From a virus: DNA of 29,175 bases. The notes under the pieces are model-generated. The model made no database searches and was not told the origin of the DNA. It saw only the letters and a list, made by a program, of their open reading frames with translations. Positions within the stretch are counted from its first letter, which is position 1, and the number at the start of each line of letters is the position of its first letter. Where the stretch lies: positions 1-29,175 of the IMG/VR virus record IMGVR_UViG_3300049489_000361, one strand, 5' to 3'. This document shows positions 8,107-15,636 of this stretch, in pieces. The translations under genes were made by a program, and so were the position numbers.

Positions 8107-10563
8107 CTATACTAACCCGTACCGGGGGGAGATATAAGTAGTCAGGTTGATATAGTCTGTTATCACATGCGCCTCGCCGTGATCGCCAATGACCACCCAG
8201 AGGAAGTTTAGCCGGTTTGGATGGATTACCAACTCAGTCCCCCAGACTGGTACACGCGCACTCAAAACGCCAGCAACGGTAAATAAATAGGCGTTCTTTC
8301 CGTTGTAGTTGATGTAATCCTGGCTTGCACCAATCGCGTTATTCACCCCCTGATCGATTTTGATTAGATTATCGGGTATGACCATGACAAAATCAACCCG
8401 CGAGGAAATCCCGGTATATTCGCCGTGGAAAACGGCGGAGATATTATCAGCGGGATAAAACAGGTCATTTTCAAACTCACGCTGGTTGTCCAGCGTCATT
8501 GTTCCGATATAGTATAGCGTTTGGGTTGTCGAGACCGTGCAAGCCTTCGGCGTTCCGGTGATAAGACCGGAACCGCTTTGCAGGTATGGCGTAACCGTGA
8601 TTGTTCCGGCCCCGCTCCCTCCCATACGCATGAAAAACGAATAGGTGTTAGCGGTATTCCGGCTCATCGTGACAGCATAGTCAAACGGGCTTGTCCCGTC
8701 CGTCTCATATTCGCCGCCGCTTGAATTCGCGTCAACCGTTCCGCTCTCGTCCTCATACCATTGAACGGAGGGATTATCAAAAGGCCCGCAAGGGATCGAG
8801 TATCCTCCAAGCCAGTAAGCGGTCTTGGTGGTTGTGCTTGACGTGAAATAGTGCGAATACTGCGCTGGAGCAGATCCATCAACCCCGGAAATCACGCTCC
8901 AATTTTTATGCCCAGCTCCGCTGTCGCTGTGGTTGTAAATACTCGCTACTCCCCCGATTGTTCCAATATCAGTCCACAAATACGGGATAGCGGAGACGCG
9001 CCTCCCGGCGGTGACTGCCCCTGATAGCGCGGCGTATATCGCAGACACCTGACTAGAGTTAATTTCTTCGCCGTAAACATCAAAACCCATCACTACACAA
9101 TCGGCGGATTCCGCTATTACAAGCTGAGCTTGTGAAGCCAAATCGGCAGGGGTATAAGTGGCTCCGGTGGCAATATTCGCGCCGTTAAGATACACATTTA
9201 GCCCGCCTGGCCCCCATGTGTATACTAGATGGTTCACATCGCCAGCATCCCAAATAACGGAAGATCCGCTGTCAATGGTGTTGGTTCCGTCAGTAAAGTA
9301 AATGCGTTCGTCCGATTGTTCACGCCAAGCCGCCAGACCGCTCCCACCGTATCCAGTTCCATATAATACAAAGTGGAATTGATCCAAGTCAATATAAATT
9401 GCGTCAAGCCCCGCTTTCATCACAATAGAAACCGCGCCTTCGGCTATACTGACGTTACTATCCTCGCGGGATAGGTCAAGCCAGGGTTGCGACCTTGTGC
9501 TTGTAGATGCGTGAACCGTCCCGTTCCACGAACAACCTAAAAGGTCGCCATGACATAGGTATGTGTGATATTTCAATTCCTCGAATTGATAACCCAGCAG
9601 GTAGACGGTTCTTCCGCTTTTTACCTGGATACCTGTATTGACCGCCGCATTTGTAGCCGTGTAATCGTCGTTATAGGCCATCCACAAGCTACCCCCAATA
9701 TGGAAGAAGGTTGTGGTGATCTCCGTCCCGTAATATAGAACGACATCGGAAGTTGTCGGCGCCCCCCCATCCGGCATGATGATATACGCGCTGAAAGCAT
9801 GATCGTTTGTGTTTCCTGCGTTGATGCTCTGCGTAAATGTATTATTTGTCGCGGCGCGCGCGGTGATTTTCACGCTCTGCGCTACATTTGGGAGGCAGAA
9901 ACGCGGGTCTTGGTTCTTGCTTATAATAAGGTTGCTGCCAGCCGTCCACCCGGTCGAATAAGTGGCGCTCCCGAAAATCGGGTTTGTCATCTTATTCGTT
10001 GTCCCCCGGAACATAGCTACGCCGCGCGGGGTTCCGTCTGGCATCCCATAATTATCCTCAAACACGCCCCCGTTAGCATGGGCCAGCTTCTGCCGGTTGC
10101 CCACGGCGAATGGCTTCACATCCATACTCAATTGCACGAACCACCCGCGCGCGCCCGTCTCGGTGTAGCCGTTCTCCGGCGCTCCCACGTCAGCCGTCAC
10201 AACCTCATAGCGCAATGGAGCGCCCAACTGGCCCCACAACGGAACCGGGATGCTGGTATTCTCGCGGTATTCCAGGTATAACGGGCTTGCGCTGGTAGCC
10301 TTGACAAAGGCGGATACAGCCCGCGCCGCCGCGTGTGCGCCCGTCGATGAGGTGGAGAGGATGCGCAAGCTAAAGGAAAACTGCCGGTTATTGTAGCGGT
10401 CGCTGATTAGCGTTCCGCCGCCGGTGCGGTTGGCGCTTGTGCCAGCGCTGATGTTGTAAGCGGGGTTGACAGCGGGCGGGGCAAAATCCATGCCCACCGA
10501 GTATGGCGCGGCGGTCAGGTCGAGGCTTGTGTTTCCGCGAGTGAGTTTGACTTGTGGTGTCAT
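8107..10563 (-). CDS. distal tail protein (Dit-like) with additional carbohydrate-binding modules
   Basis: The protein is 818 aa, starting in a TAATG overlap with the tape-measure stop. Residues 1-170 have the arrangement of distal tail proteins (LTRGNTSLDL, then ISDRYNNRQFSFSLRI, LYLEYRENTSIPVPLWGQL). The remainder is unusually long for Dit. Residues about 190-360 form a beta-sandwich (FRGTTNKMTNP, SAYIIMPDG). Residues about 375-515 look LamG-like (VNHLVYTWGPGGLNVYLNG), and the C-terminal 280 residues appear to be another beta-rich module. Large Dit proteins with inserted or appended sugar-binding modules ('evolved Dit') contribute to host adsorption. The domain limits are rough. Confidence 0.78.
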   Translation of the reverse strand: MTPQVKLTRGNTSLDLTAAPYSVGMDFAPPAVNPAYNISAGTSANRTGGGTLISDRYNNRQFSFSLRILSTSSTGAHAAARAVSAFVKATSASPLYLEYRENTSIPVPLWGQLGAPLRYEVVTADVGAPENGYTETGARGWFVQLSMDVKPFAVGNRQKLAHANGGVFEDNYGMPDGTPRGVAMFRGTTNKMTNPIFGSATYSTGWTAGSNLIISKNQDPRFCLPNVAQSVKITARAATNNTFTQSINAGNTNDHAFSAYIIMPDGGAPTTSDVVLYYGTEITTTFFHIGGSLWMAYNDDYTATNAAVNTGIQVKSGRTVYLLGYQFEELKYHTYLCHGDLLGCSWNGTVHASTSTRSQPWLDLSREDSNVSIAEGAVSIVMKAGLDAIYIDLDQFHFVLYGTGYGGSGLAAWREQSDERIYFTDGTNTIDSGSSVIWDAGDVNHLVYTWGPGGLNVYLNGANIATGATYTPADLASQAQLVIAESADCVVMGFDVYGEEINSSQVSAIYAALSGAVTAGRRVSAIPYLWTDIGTIGGVASIYNHSDSGAGHKNWSVISGVDGSAPAQYSHYFTSSTTTKTAYWLGGYSIPCGPFDNPSVQWYEDESGTVDANSSGGEYETDGTSPFDYAVTMSRNTANTYSFFMRMGGSGAGTITVTPYLQSGSGLITGTPKACTVSTTQTLYYIGTMTLDNQREFENDLFYPADNISAVFHGEYTGISSRVDFVMVIPDNLIKIDQGVNNAIGASQDYINYNGKNAYLFTVAGVLSARVPVWGTELVIHPNRLNFLWVVIGDHGEAHVITDYINLTTYISPRYGLV

Positions 10564-12134
10564 TATGCTCCCTGATACTGCCGCCCGTATGAGGCGAGTT
10601 TTAGCTGTACCGCGTTGGCTACGGCGGATGGGTTGCCCGCGCCGTTGATATTGATGGTGATTCCGCCCATATTTAGCTGATTGTTTGGAACAATTGCGCC
10701 GCTTCGTCCTGGCACAAACAACTCCGGCCCTTGCTCTCCAACGATGTAAGGCGTATCTTGTCTTACAGGCCCGCCGGACGCGCGCCCGCCGATTGTTCCC
10801 GCGCCCGCGATATTGACCGGGTTGGGATTATTATTGGTCATTGTCCCGCCGCCACTTCCGCTAATAACGTTGACATAGGCGGTTGAAGTCTGACCGTCCA
10901 GTTTTAGCAGTTCTGCGTATAACTCTTGTATGCGCACGCGGGCGAGTACTGCGCTTTCCTGTAACGGTATAAATCCCCCATTTTTTAGCCGTTGCAAGGA
11001 ATTTTCAAACGCGCTAATATCCCCCGTGCGCTTGAACTCATCGACAAGTTTCTGCGTCGCGTCCTTCTGCAATTTTGTGCTGTACTCAGTCGTTCCCATC
11101 GCCTTATCAAGTGCAATCAAGGCGCGGTTCAGGTCGCCCCCGCTCAGTCCAGCCGCCTCCAATTGCCCGGCAATATCGCCGCCAGCCCCGTTTTTCCAAC
11201 TGTTAGCCGCCTCTTGCGCTGATTTGAACGCATTAGCTAAATCGTTATTGATCTTGTCTGCCGTCTCAGCCGCCGCGTTTCCAGTATCGGTTATTGCGGT
11301 GCTTGCCCTGTTCATCGTATCCGGCATCTGCCGCGCCGTTTCTAGCGCCGCCGCGTTTGCATCTCTCAGCTCGTAAAATCTACCGTCAAGCGCCTGGACG
11401 GCCAATCCTACGCCGGGAAGGGCATATACCAACTTTTGCCACCATTGATCGGCTTCTTTGTTGGCTCTGGTGACACCGTTGGTGGTGTTGACAATCCCCG
11501 TTAGCATAGGGATTAGGTCTTTTAGCGCCCCGTTCTTTAGCTCGGTCAGGCTGTCGTTCAGGTTGTCAACTGCCTTGAAATATTCCTCAGCTTCGTCAGC
11601 CGCTTTTCCGGTCACAACAAGCCCATCAGCTACGGCTTCGGTGTTGTCCTTCAGCGCCTGCCCGCCGTCTTTGAGGATCTTGTAAATCTCTTTCCAATTG
11701 CGTCCGAATAGCTCAGATAGCTTCGCCGCGCGTTCGGTGACGCTCATCCCCTTCAATTCGTCAGCCAGCGCCGCCAAGTTTTCAACCGATGGCGCTACGC
11801 CGTTTTTCGCCATCATCTGTAAGGCGGTAGTTAGTTTTTCTTGAGATAGCCGCGCGTCATCAGCGACTTGCACAAGGCGGGTAAAGTCCTCGGTCGCTAT
11901 GCCAAGGCTATCACTCGCGTCTTTGGAGGATAGCGCGTAATTCTGCCACTCATCCACGCCCCGCTTTACGGCATTGACCACGCCTGTAATCGCCCCGACT
12001 GTGCCAATCGAGGCGAGGCTAAAGCCGGTCACGCCGCGCACTACCTCATCCAACTTGCCGCTAAACTGGCCCAGCGCGGTCTTAGCTTGCGTTGTATTCG
12101 CCGTTACCTTGATCTTGACTTCTGGGTCAGCCAT
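10563..12134 (-). CDS. tape measure protein
   Basis: The protein is 523 aa. Its N-terminus (VKIKVTANTTQAKTALGQFSG) is characteristic of phage tape measures. Long helical, Ala-rich and coiled-coil regions follow (ETARQMPDTMNRASTAITD). The C-terminal block GRASGGPVRQDTPYIVGEQG plus ELFVPGRSG is a hallmark of tape-measure proteins. It sets tail length and lies inside the tail tube before ejection. At this size it is short for the family and predicts a comparatively short tail. The start overlaps the end of the chaperone extension by 8 nt. GAGAGG upstream can serve as a ribosome binding site. Confidence 0.92.
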   Translation of the reverse strand: MADPEVKIKVTANTTQAKTALGQFSGKLDEVVRGVTGFSLASIGTVGAITGVVNAVKRGVDEWQNYALSSKDASDSLGIATEDFTRLVQVADDARLSQEKLTTALQMMAKNGVAPSVENLAALADELKGMSVTERAAKLSELFGRNWKEIYKILKDGGQALKDNTEAVADGLVVTGKAADEAEEYFKAVDNLNDSLTELKNGALKDLIPMLTGIVNTTNGVTRANKEADQWWQKLVYALPGVGLAVQALDGRFYELRDANAAALETARQMPDTMNRASTAITDTGNAAAETADKINNDLANAFKSAQEAANSWKNGAGGDIAGQLEAAGLSGGDLNRALIALDKAMGTTEYSTKLQKDATQKLVDEFKRTGDISAFENSLQRLKNGGFIPLQESAVLARVRIQELYAELLKLDGQTSTAYVNVISGSGGGTMTNNNPNPVNIAGAGTIGGRASGGPVRQDTPYIVGEQGPELFVPGRSGAIVPNNQLNMGGITININGAGNPSAVANAVQLKLASYGRQYQGA

Positions 12135-12390
12135 TCGCCTCTCCTACCTTTGTCAACCAGTTTAGCAGTTTCGCCGCGTCTGGGTTTTTCCCGCTCCACG
12201 CCGCCCAATTCTCACTCGCGGCCCTCGCCCCCCATGCCCGCGCGGCCCTCTCGACAAACATCATCCGCGCGCACTCTTGCGCGGCCAAACGCCGCCAGCG
12301 CCCCAAACCTATCTACAACCTGTAACGCCCGCCATTCGGGCGGAGCATCCCCCCCGGCTTTTAGCCATTGGTAGACGCGCCGCCCGACTG
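12127..12390 (-). CDS. tail assembly chaperone extension (gpT-like), reached by -1 frameshift; contains a second frame break
   Basis: This is not an independently started gene. In the -1 frame after the slippery heptamer, the reading runs SVGRRVYQWLKAGG, then PPEWRALQVVDRFG, typical of the C-terminal part of siphovirus tail chaperones. Protein-like sequence then continues only in the original 0 frame (ARMMFVERAARAWG, SGKNPDAAKLLNWL) to TGA at 12127-12129, 8 nt inside the tape-measure gene. A second shift of +1 is therefore needed between 12215 and 12312. The GGGG at 12301-12304 is a natural place: dropping one G gives VVDRFGRWRRLAAQECARMM. It may be a sequence error, a mutation or second recoding. 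Without it the -1 frame stops at 12212. Confidence 0.6.
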
Positions 12391-12693
12391 AGGGTTTACC
12401 GCGTCGGCCCCTTCGATGACGCGCTGGATCTCATCAATCAACCACGTTATCAGCTTGATAGCGGGCACTCGCGGGGTAGCGGGAATAACCCCGTTGGTGA
12501 TGCCGTCAACATGCCATTCTTCGACCATGGGCGTGATAGCCTTTGCCGCGACTTTTGCCCCAACCATGCCGCGCTCGCTCAGGTTTTCCGAGAACGCTTC
12601 ATCCCACGGGATAACGCGGTCGAACAGGTAGTAATCCGGCAGGATGACATAGCCGGGAAATTGCGGTATCGGGCTTTCAATGCGTTTGCTCAT
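12361..12693 (-). CDS. tail assembly chaperone, short form (gpG-like)
   Basis: The protein is 110 aa and lies between the tail tube and tape-measure genes, the fixed place of tail assembly chaperones. GGGAGGA precedes the ATG by about 8 nt and lies in a hairpin loop. It starts SKRIESPIPQFPGYVILPDY and has a helical C-terminal half (IKLITWLIDEIQRVIEG) with a low-complexity tail (NPQSGGASTNG). That tail is replaced when ribosomes slip at the heptamer 12391-12397, giving the gpG-gpT-type long form. The short form is known in siphoviruses to coat the tape measure during assembly. Confidence 0.82.
   Translation of the reverse strand: MSKRIESPIPQFPGYVILPDYYLFDRVIPWDEAFSENLSERGMVGAKVAAKAITPMVEEWHVDGITNGVIPATPRVPAIKLITWLIDEIQRVIEGADAVNPQSGGASTNG
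12391..12397 (-). other. -1 programmed ribosomal frameshift heptamer A_AAC_CCT
   Basis: On the minus strand, in the 0 frame of the chaperone, the codons are GTA AAC CCT. The heptamer A AAC CCT fits X_XXY_YYZ: both tRNAs can re-pair as AAA and CCC after a one-base backward slip. It sits ten codons before the 0-frame stop, and the -1 frame after it encodes conserved-looking protein. No downstream pseudoknot was worked out by eye, though the following region is GC-rich. Confidence 0.65.
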
Positions 12694-12694
12694 G

Positions 12695-12715
12695 TGATTG
12701 ATCCTCCCTCAATCA
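12695..12715 (-). promoter_or_regulatory. ribosome binding site held in a hairpin loop
   Basis: A perfect 7-bp inverted repeat (TGATTGA / TCAATCA) encloses the 7-nt GGGAGGA ribosome binding site of the tail chaperone gene. The stem ends 2 nt before the ATG at 12693. Presentation of the Shine-Dalgarno in a loop could favour or tune initiation. The stem is A+T-rich and weak. Confidence 0.5.
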
Positions 12716-12719
12716 ATGA

Positions 12720-13199
12720 CTAGGATGGGACGGCTTCGGCGGCAGTCCCCCAAGCGGGCGCGGCGGCGCTTCCGGCAATCATGCGGATGGTGGCTGAGTA
12801 TTTCCCGCCGCTTTCGGTGTACTTCGTGACCATGACGCCGCTGTTGGATGCCACAACCCCGGTCACGCCGAACTGTTGCTCGCCGTTTTCCCAAGCGTGC
12901 CTCACGCCCACCTGCACGTCGAAAGACAGGGCGGTCATCTGCCCCACCCATGCGCGGAGCAGGGTCGAAGGGCCAGACGTCGCGGTGTTGTCAATCGGCC
13001 CGCCAAAGTCAAGGGTAAAATCGGGCTTACCCACCAGAACGCCCTTCACGGCGTCGATCCACGCGAACATGTCCTGTTCCTCGTAGGTCAGCCCCAGGTC
13101 GCCCAGGGTATCGATTTTCATGCTGTACATGGAGCCGCCAGCGGCCCCAATCAGCAGGTTGGTGAAGTCCTGTACAGTCCGTCCAGTTTGAACAGCCAT
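12720..13199 (-). CDS. major tail tube protein (smaller paralogue)
   Basis: The protein is 159 aa, with AGGAGG 6-7 nt before the ATG and overlapping the upstream stop. It lies immediately before the tail chaperone gene, as expected for the major tail protein. It shares GR(T/S)V.DF near the N-terminus and YEE......DA.KG.LVGKP....DNTATSG (residues 39-76) with the 256-aa gene upstream, so the two are paralogues. It lacks the C-terminal extension of that protein. The beta-rich composition fits a tube-forming fold of stacked hexameric rings. Confidence 0.72.
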   Translation of the reverse strand: MAVQTGRTVQDFTNLLIGAAGGSMYSMKIDTLGDLGLTYEEQDMFAWIDAVKGVLVGKPDFTLDFGGPIDNTATSGPSTLLRAWVGQMTALSFDVQVGVRHAWENGEQQFGVTGVVASNSGVMVTKYTESGGKYSATIRMIAGSAAAPAWGTAAEAVPS

Positions 13200-13208
13200 T
13201 TATGCCTC

Positions 13209-13979
13209 CTAATATCCCCGCATGAAAGCAAGGGCGAAAGTACACGCGGTCGCGGAACTCCCAAAGGCTAACTGCCAGCGGAGATACTGCCGAACCGTCG
13301 CGGTTGTTCCGAGATTGACAATTCCAGCCACGGGAGCCGATGCCGTTGCAATCGCGCCGCTTGTCGCGCCAGACAGGGCAAGCCAGGTACTACCATTGGC
13401 GCTATCGTCTACCGAGATAGTCACCGTTCCCGTTCCGGTGATGCTGGTGATCTGGTACATCAACCACCCGCCCTTTGTGGTGGCAGCGCCGTTGTCGGCG
13501 TTGGTATTGGCGGTGTTCGCGCCGGTCTCTGCGCCCATGACGTGCAATAACGCGCCGAATGGATTGCCGTAGGCGATGGTAGATGTTGCGTCGTGCGCGA
13601 ATTGCAGGTTTACCGCCGCAATCTCGCCGTTCGTGCCCTGATAGCTCGACTGGATCATCTGCGCGCAGAAAACATCATCCCCGATAGCGGGCGCGGCGCG
13701 TACCCCGCGCAGGTGCATGATATTGCGGCGCGTCCCTTGCGCGGCATTTGCTAAAACATGGATACCGGAAGTAGCGGTATTATCGAAAGCGCCGTTGACC
13801 GGGCCAAAGATCCAATTCGGCTTGCCTACTAACGCGCCCTTACAAGCGTCCGCAAGACAGTAGCTGTTACGTTCCTCGTATTCCACGCCCCGGTCGCCGC
13901 AGTCGATGGTATAGCCGCTCATGTCATAGCCATCGATGTAAAGCCTCTCGAAGTCTGGTACTGATCTTCCTCGCGCCAT
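13209..13979 (-). CDS. tail tube protein paralogue with C-terminal beta-sandwich domain
   Basis: The protein is 256 aa, with AGGAGC before the ATG. Residues 1-150 parallel the 159-aa tube protein (SVPDF, YEERNSYCLADACKGALVGKP at 34-54, DNTATSG at 66-72). Residues about 150-256 form an additional Thr/Ser/Gly-rich beta domain (TVTISVDDSANGSTWLAL, then YLRWQLAF), similar in style to decoration domains on phage tail tubes. Either both proteins build the tube or one is a minor or terminal ring component. It follows the tail terminator gene and precedes the smaller paralogue. Confidence 0.68.
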   Translation of the reverse strand: MARGRSVPDFERLYIDGYDMSGYTIDCGDRGVEYEERNSYCLADACKGALVGKPNWIFGPVNGAFDNTATSGIHVLANAAQGTRRNIMHLRGVRAAPAIGDDVFCAQMIQSSYQGTNGEIAAVNLQFAHDATSTIAYGNPFGALLHVMGAETGANTANTNADNGAATTKGGWLMYQITSITGTGTVTISVDDSANGSTWLALSGATSGAIATASAPVAGIVNLGTTATVRQYLRWQLAFGSSATACTFALAFMRGY

Positions 13980-13988
13980 ATGTTGCTC

Positions 13989-14444
13989 CTACTGGATGAA
14001 GTCCAGCACCTCAACCGAGATATTCCACCCATCCCACGGCCTGCCGGATGGGTCGGTAATAATGACCATGTTATCCAGCCGCGCCTTCCATGTGACGGCC
14101 CCGTCTAAGGTGACGGTGTTCTGGATCGCCTCGACCACATTGACCGCCATCGTGGTTAGACCTGGGATAACGTCTTTTAGCCCGCGCCCGGTTCCGACTG
14201 GCTTGTAAAGCAGCTTGTAATTCAGGCGATAGGTCGCGTTCTGGCCGGCTAGGCTGTGACCGAACGTGACGCGCTCGATCTCAAACTCAGTCACGAACGG
14301 CGGTTCGCCCGGCGAGGGGATGAGATAGGATCGCCGTTCATCCGCGCCGTCGGGGATCTCGTTCAAGTCGCAGACGGTCACGCCGGTAATGCTCAGGTTA
14401 GAGATAGCCGTGATAACGTCCTCGGTGTGGATGGTTACGGTCAC
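13989..14444 (-). CDS. tail terminator/completion-like protein
   Basis: The protein is 151 aa from a GTG at 14444 that overlaps the upstream stop as GTGA. Size, position (between head-tail connector and tail tube genes) and an alpha/beta pattern (EFEIERVTFGHSLAGQNATYRLNYKLLYKP, a helix VNVVEAIQNTV, and C-terminal strands GWNISVEVLDF) fit siphovirus tail terminator proteins that cap the tube and join it to the head. No signature motif is recognised, so the assignment rests on synteny and fold-like pattern. Confidence 0.6.
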   Translation of the reverse strand: MTVTIHTEDVITAISNLSITGVTVCDLNEIPDGADERRSYLIPSPGEPPFVTEFEIERVTFGHSLAGQNATYRLNYKLLYKPVGTGRGLKDVIPGLTTMAVNVVEAIQNTVTLDGAVTWKARLDNMVIITDPSGRPWDGWNISVEVLDFIQ

Positions 14445-15016
14445 GATAGCCTCTTGTAGCGGTCAATGACCATCTTTGCAAACGGGGTAATGTCCTTCGG
14501 GGTGATGACCACGCCGGAGGCGGTGATTGTCGCCACTCCCTCAGCGCCTACGCCATGCCTTGATTTGTACTTGTTGACTACAATATCTTCCACAGCGGCG
14601 GCTACGTCATCCGGCGCGTCATCCGAATACCCCCACAGGCCAACAATCGTGATAGTCTGGACGGTGTTCCCACTGCTGTCCCCGCTCCAATAGTAGGCGG
14701 ATGACGGCTTGATCCGTACCGCCCATTTGGGCGACTTATTACCCGGCAGGTAGACCACCTCGGTAAGCGGGATAGTCGTTCCGTCGCCGTTGGTGATGCT
14801 GGTCAGGCTGGTAAAATCATCGACCTCCAACGTGCTGTTATCGGGTACGTCAAAGTATCGCGTCTCGGACACGGCTACAAACTCGCGGTGTGTCTCGCCA
14901 GCCATAAGCGCGGACGCGGCGCGTACAGCCGTCATAATCACGCGGTCGTCGGCTTCGTCCGATGATGTGATTTCTAGCCGGTCTTTGATACTCGCAAGCG
15001 TGGTGTACTCTGCCAT
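14441..15016 (-). CDS. head-tail connector (gp6/adaptor-like)
   Basis: The start at 15016 is chosen for GAGGG 4-5 nt upstream; a longer frame to 15058 runs through a GC-rich hairpin. The protein is 191 aa. Residues 1-45 are helical (YTTLASIKDRLEIT..DEADDRVI..AVRAAS), the classic opening of HK97 gp6/SPP1 gp15-type adaptors. A beta-rich insertion (ETRYFDVPDNSTLEVDDF, SPKWAVRIKPSSAYYW) and a C-terminal helix (DVAAAVEDIVVNKYKSR) follow. These proteins form the ring beneath the portal on completed heads. Confidence 0.78.
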   Translation of the reverse strand: MAEYTTLASIKDRLEITSSDEADDRVIMTAVRAASALMAGETHREFVAVSETRYFDVPDNSTLEVDDFTSLTSITNGDGTTIPLTEVVYLPGNKSPKWAVRIKPSSAYYWSGDSSGNTVQTITIVGLWGYSDDAPDDVAAAVEDIVVNKYKSRHGVGAEGVATITASGVVITPKDITPFAKMVIDRYKRLS

Positions 15017-15027
15017 TTTCCCTCTAT

Positions 15028-15054
15028 GGGCGGGGTGGACTGCCCACCCCGCCC
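15028..15054 (-). other. GC-rich RNA hairpin upstream of the connector gene
   Basis: A perfect 11-bp inverted repeat (GGGCGGGGTGG / CCACCCCGCCC) with a 5-nt loop lies between two head genes, just before the GAGGGAAA ribosome binding site. On the minus strand it is followed by ATAGAGGG rather than T residues, so it is not a normal terminator. It may stabilise or delimit the mRNA. Confidence 0.7.
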
Positions 15055-15076
15055 CCAACCAGGGAGGATGATTGGT

Positions 15077-15436
15077 TTAGTCGTCGAACCACCAAACGGC
15101 GTATTTCCCGCTGGTGGCGTTCCCGCCTTGGGCAACTGTGATTTTCAACTGCCCAAAAAAGGGGATCATGCCGCTGTTCAGGCCAAGCGCCGTGCCGGTG
15201 TTTCCCACCATATCCACGCGGGGGAGAAGAAGAACGGATGCGTTCACGTTCGTCCCGGTGTACAGCAGGTCGGTCATGTCGCTATTCACCGATGACAGGG
15301 TAAAGTCATGGCCGTCTGCATAGTTTCCCTTGATGTACTCAATCGCGTACAGCAGGCCGCGCGTCGCGGGAGTCAGCGTTGAGCTACCATCCCCGCTTGA
15401 ATTGACCGTTACGGAAAAGACCGCGTTTCGGAGCAT
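15077..15436 (-). CDS. conserved-looking head-region structural protein (unassigned)
   Basis: The protein is 119 aa. The ATG overlaps the upstream stop (TAATG) and has AAGGAGGG 6 nt before it. It looks like a compact beta-rich domain (VFSVTVNSSGDGSSTLT, LKITVAQGGN, KYAVWWFDD) with a short helix (LLYAIEYIKGNYADG). It lies between the capsid and connector genes, where decoration or head-completion proteins are found. No family is recognised. Confidence 0.6.
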   Translation of the reverse strand: MLRNAVFSVTVNSSGDGSSTLTPATRGLLYAIEYIKGNYADGHDFTLSSVNSDMTDLLYTGTNVNASVLLLPRVDMVGNTGTALGLNSGMIPFFGQLKITVAQGGNATSGKYAVWWFDD

Positions 15437-15636
15437 TATTTCCCTCCTTCCAGGGGGATAACCTCGACTGTATCAGCGCCTACGGCCTGTTTCAGATCAT
15501 CCAAAGTGATAGCATCTGGGGCGGCGATCTGCTTTTCTATGATCTCGAGCATTTCTAACGCGCCCTCAATTCGGCGTATTTGTTCGATGAGCTGCGCCCG
15601 TTCGGCGGTGATCCAGTCGAGGGTTATCGTACCCAT
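15436..15636 (-). CDS. small coiled-coil protein (66 aa)
   Basis: The ATG follows the previous stop directly (TAA ATG) and the stop overlaps the next ATG. Residues 10-37 form an amphipathic helix or coiled coil (ERAQLIEQIRRIEGALEMLEII), and the C-terminal half is acidic. It sits among head genes and may be a small chaperone or head accessory. Function not assigned. Confidence 0.6.
   Translation of the reverse strand: MGTITLDWITAERAQLIEQIRRIEGALEMLEIIEKQIAAPDAITLDDLKQAVGADTVEVIPLEGGK

Noticed and set aside
15028-15054. Transcription terminator between head genes
   Set aside because: The stem is strong, but no T-run follows on the minus strand and the next gene belongs to the same assembly module.
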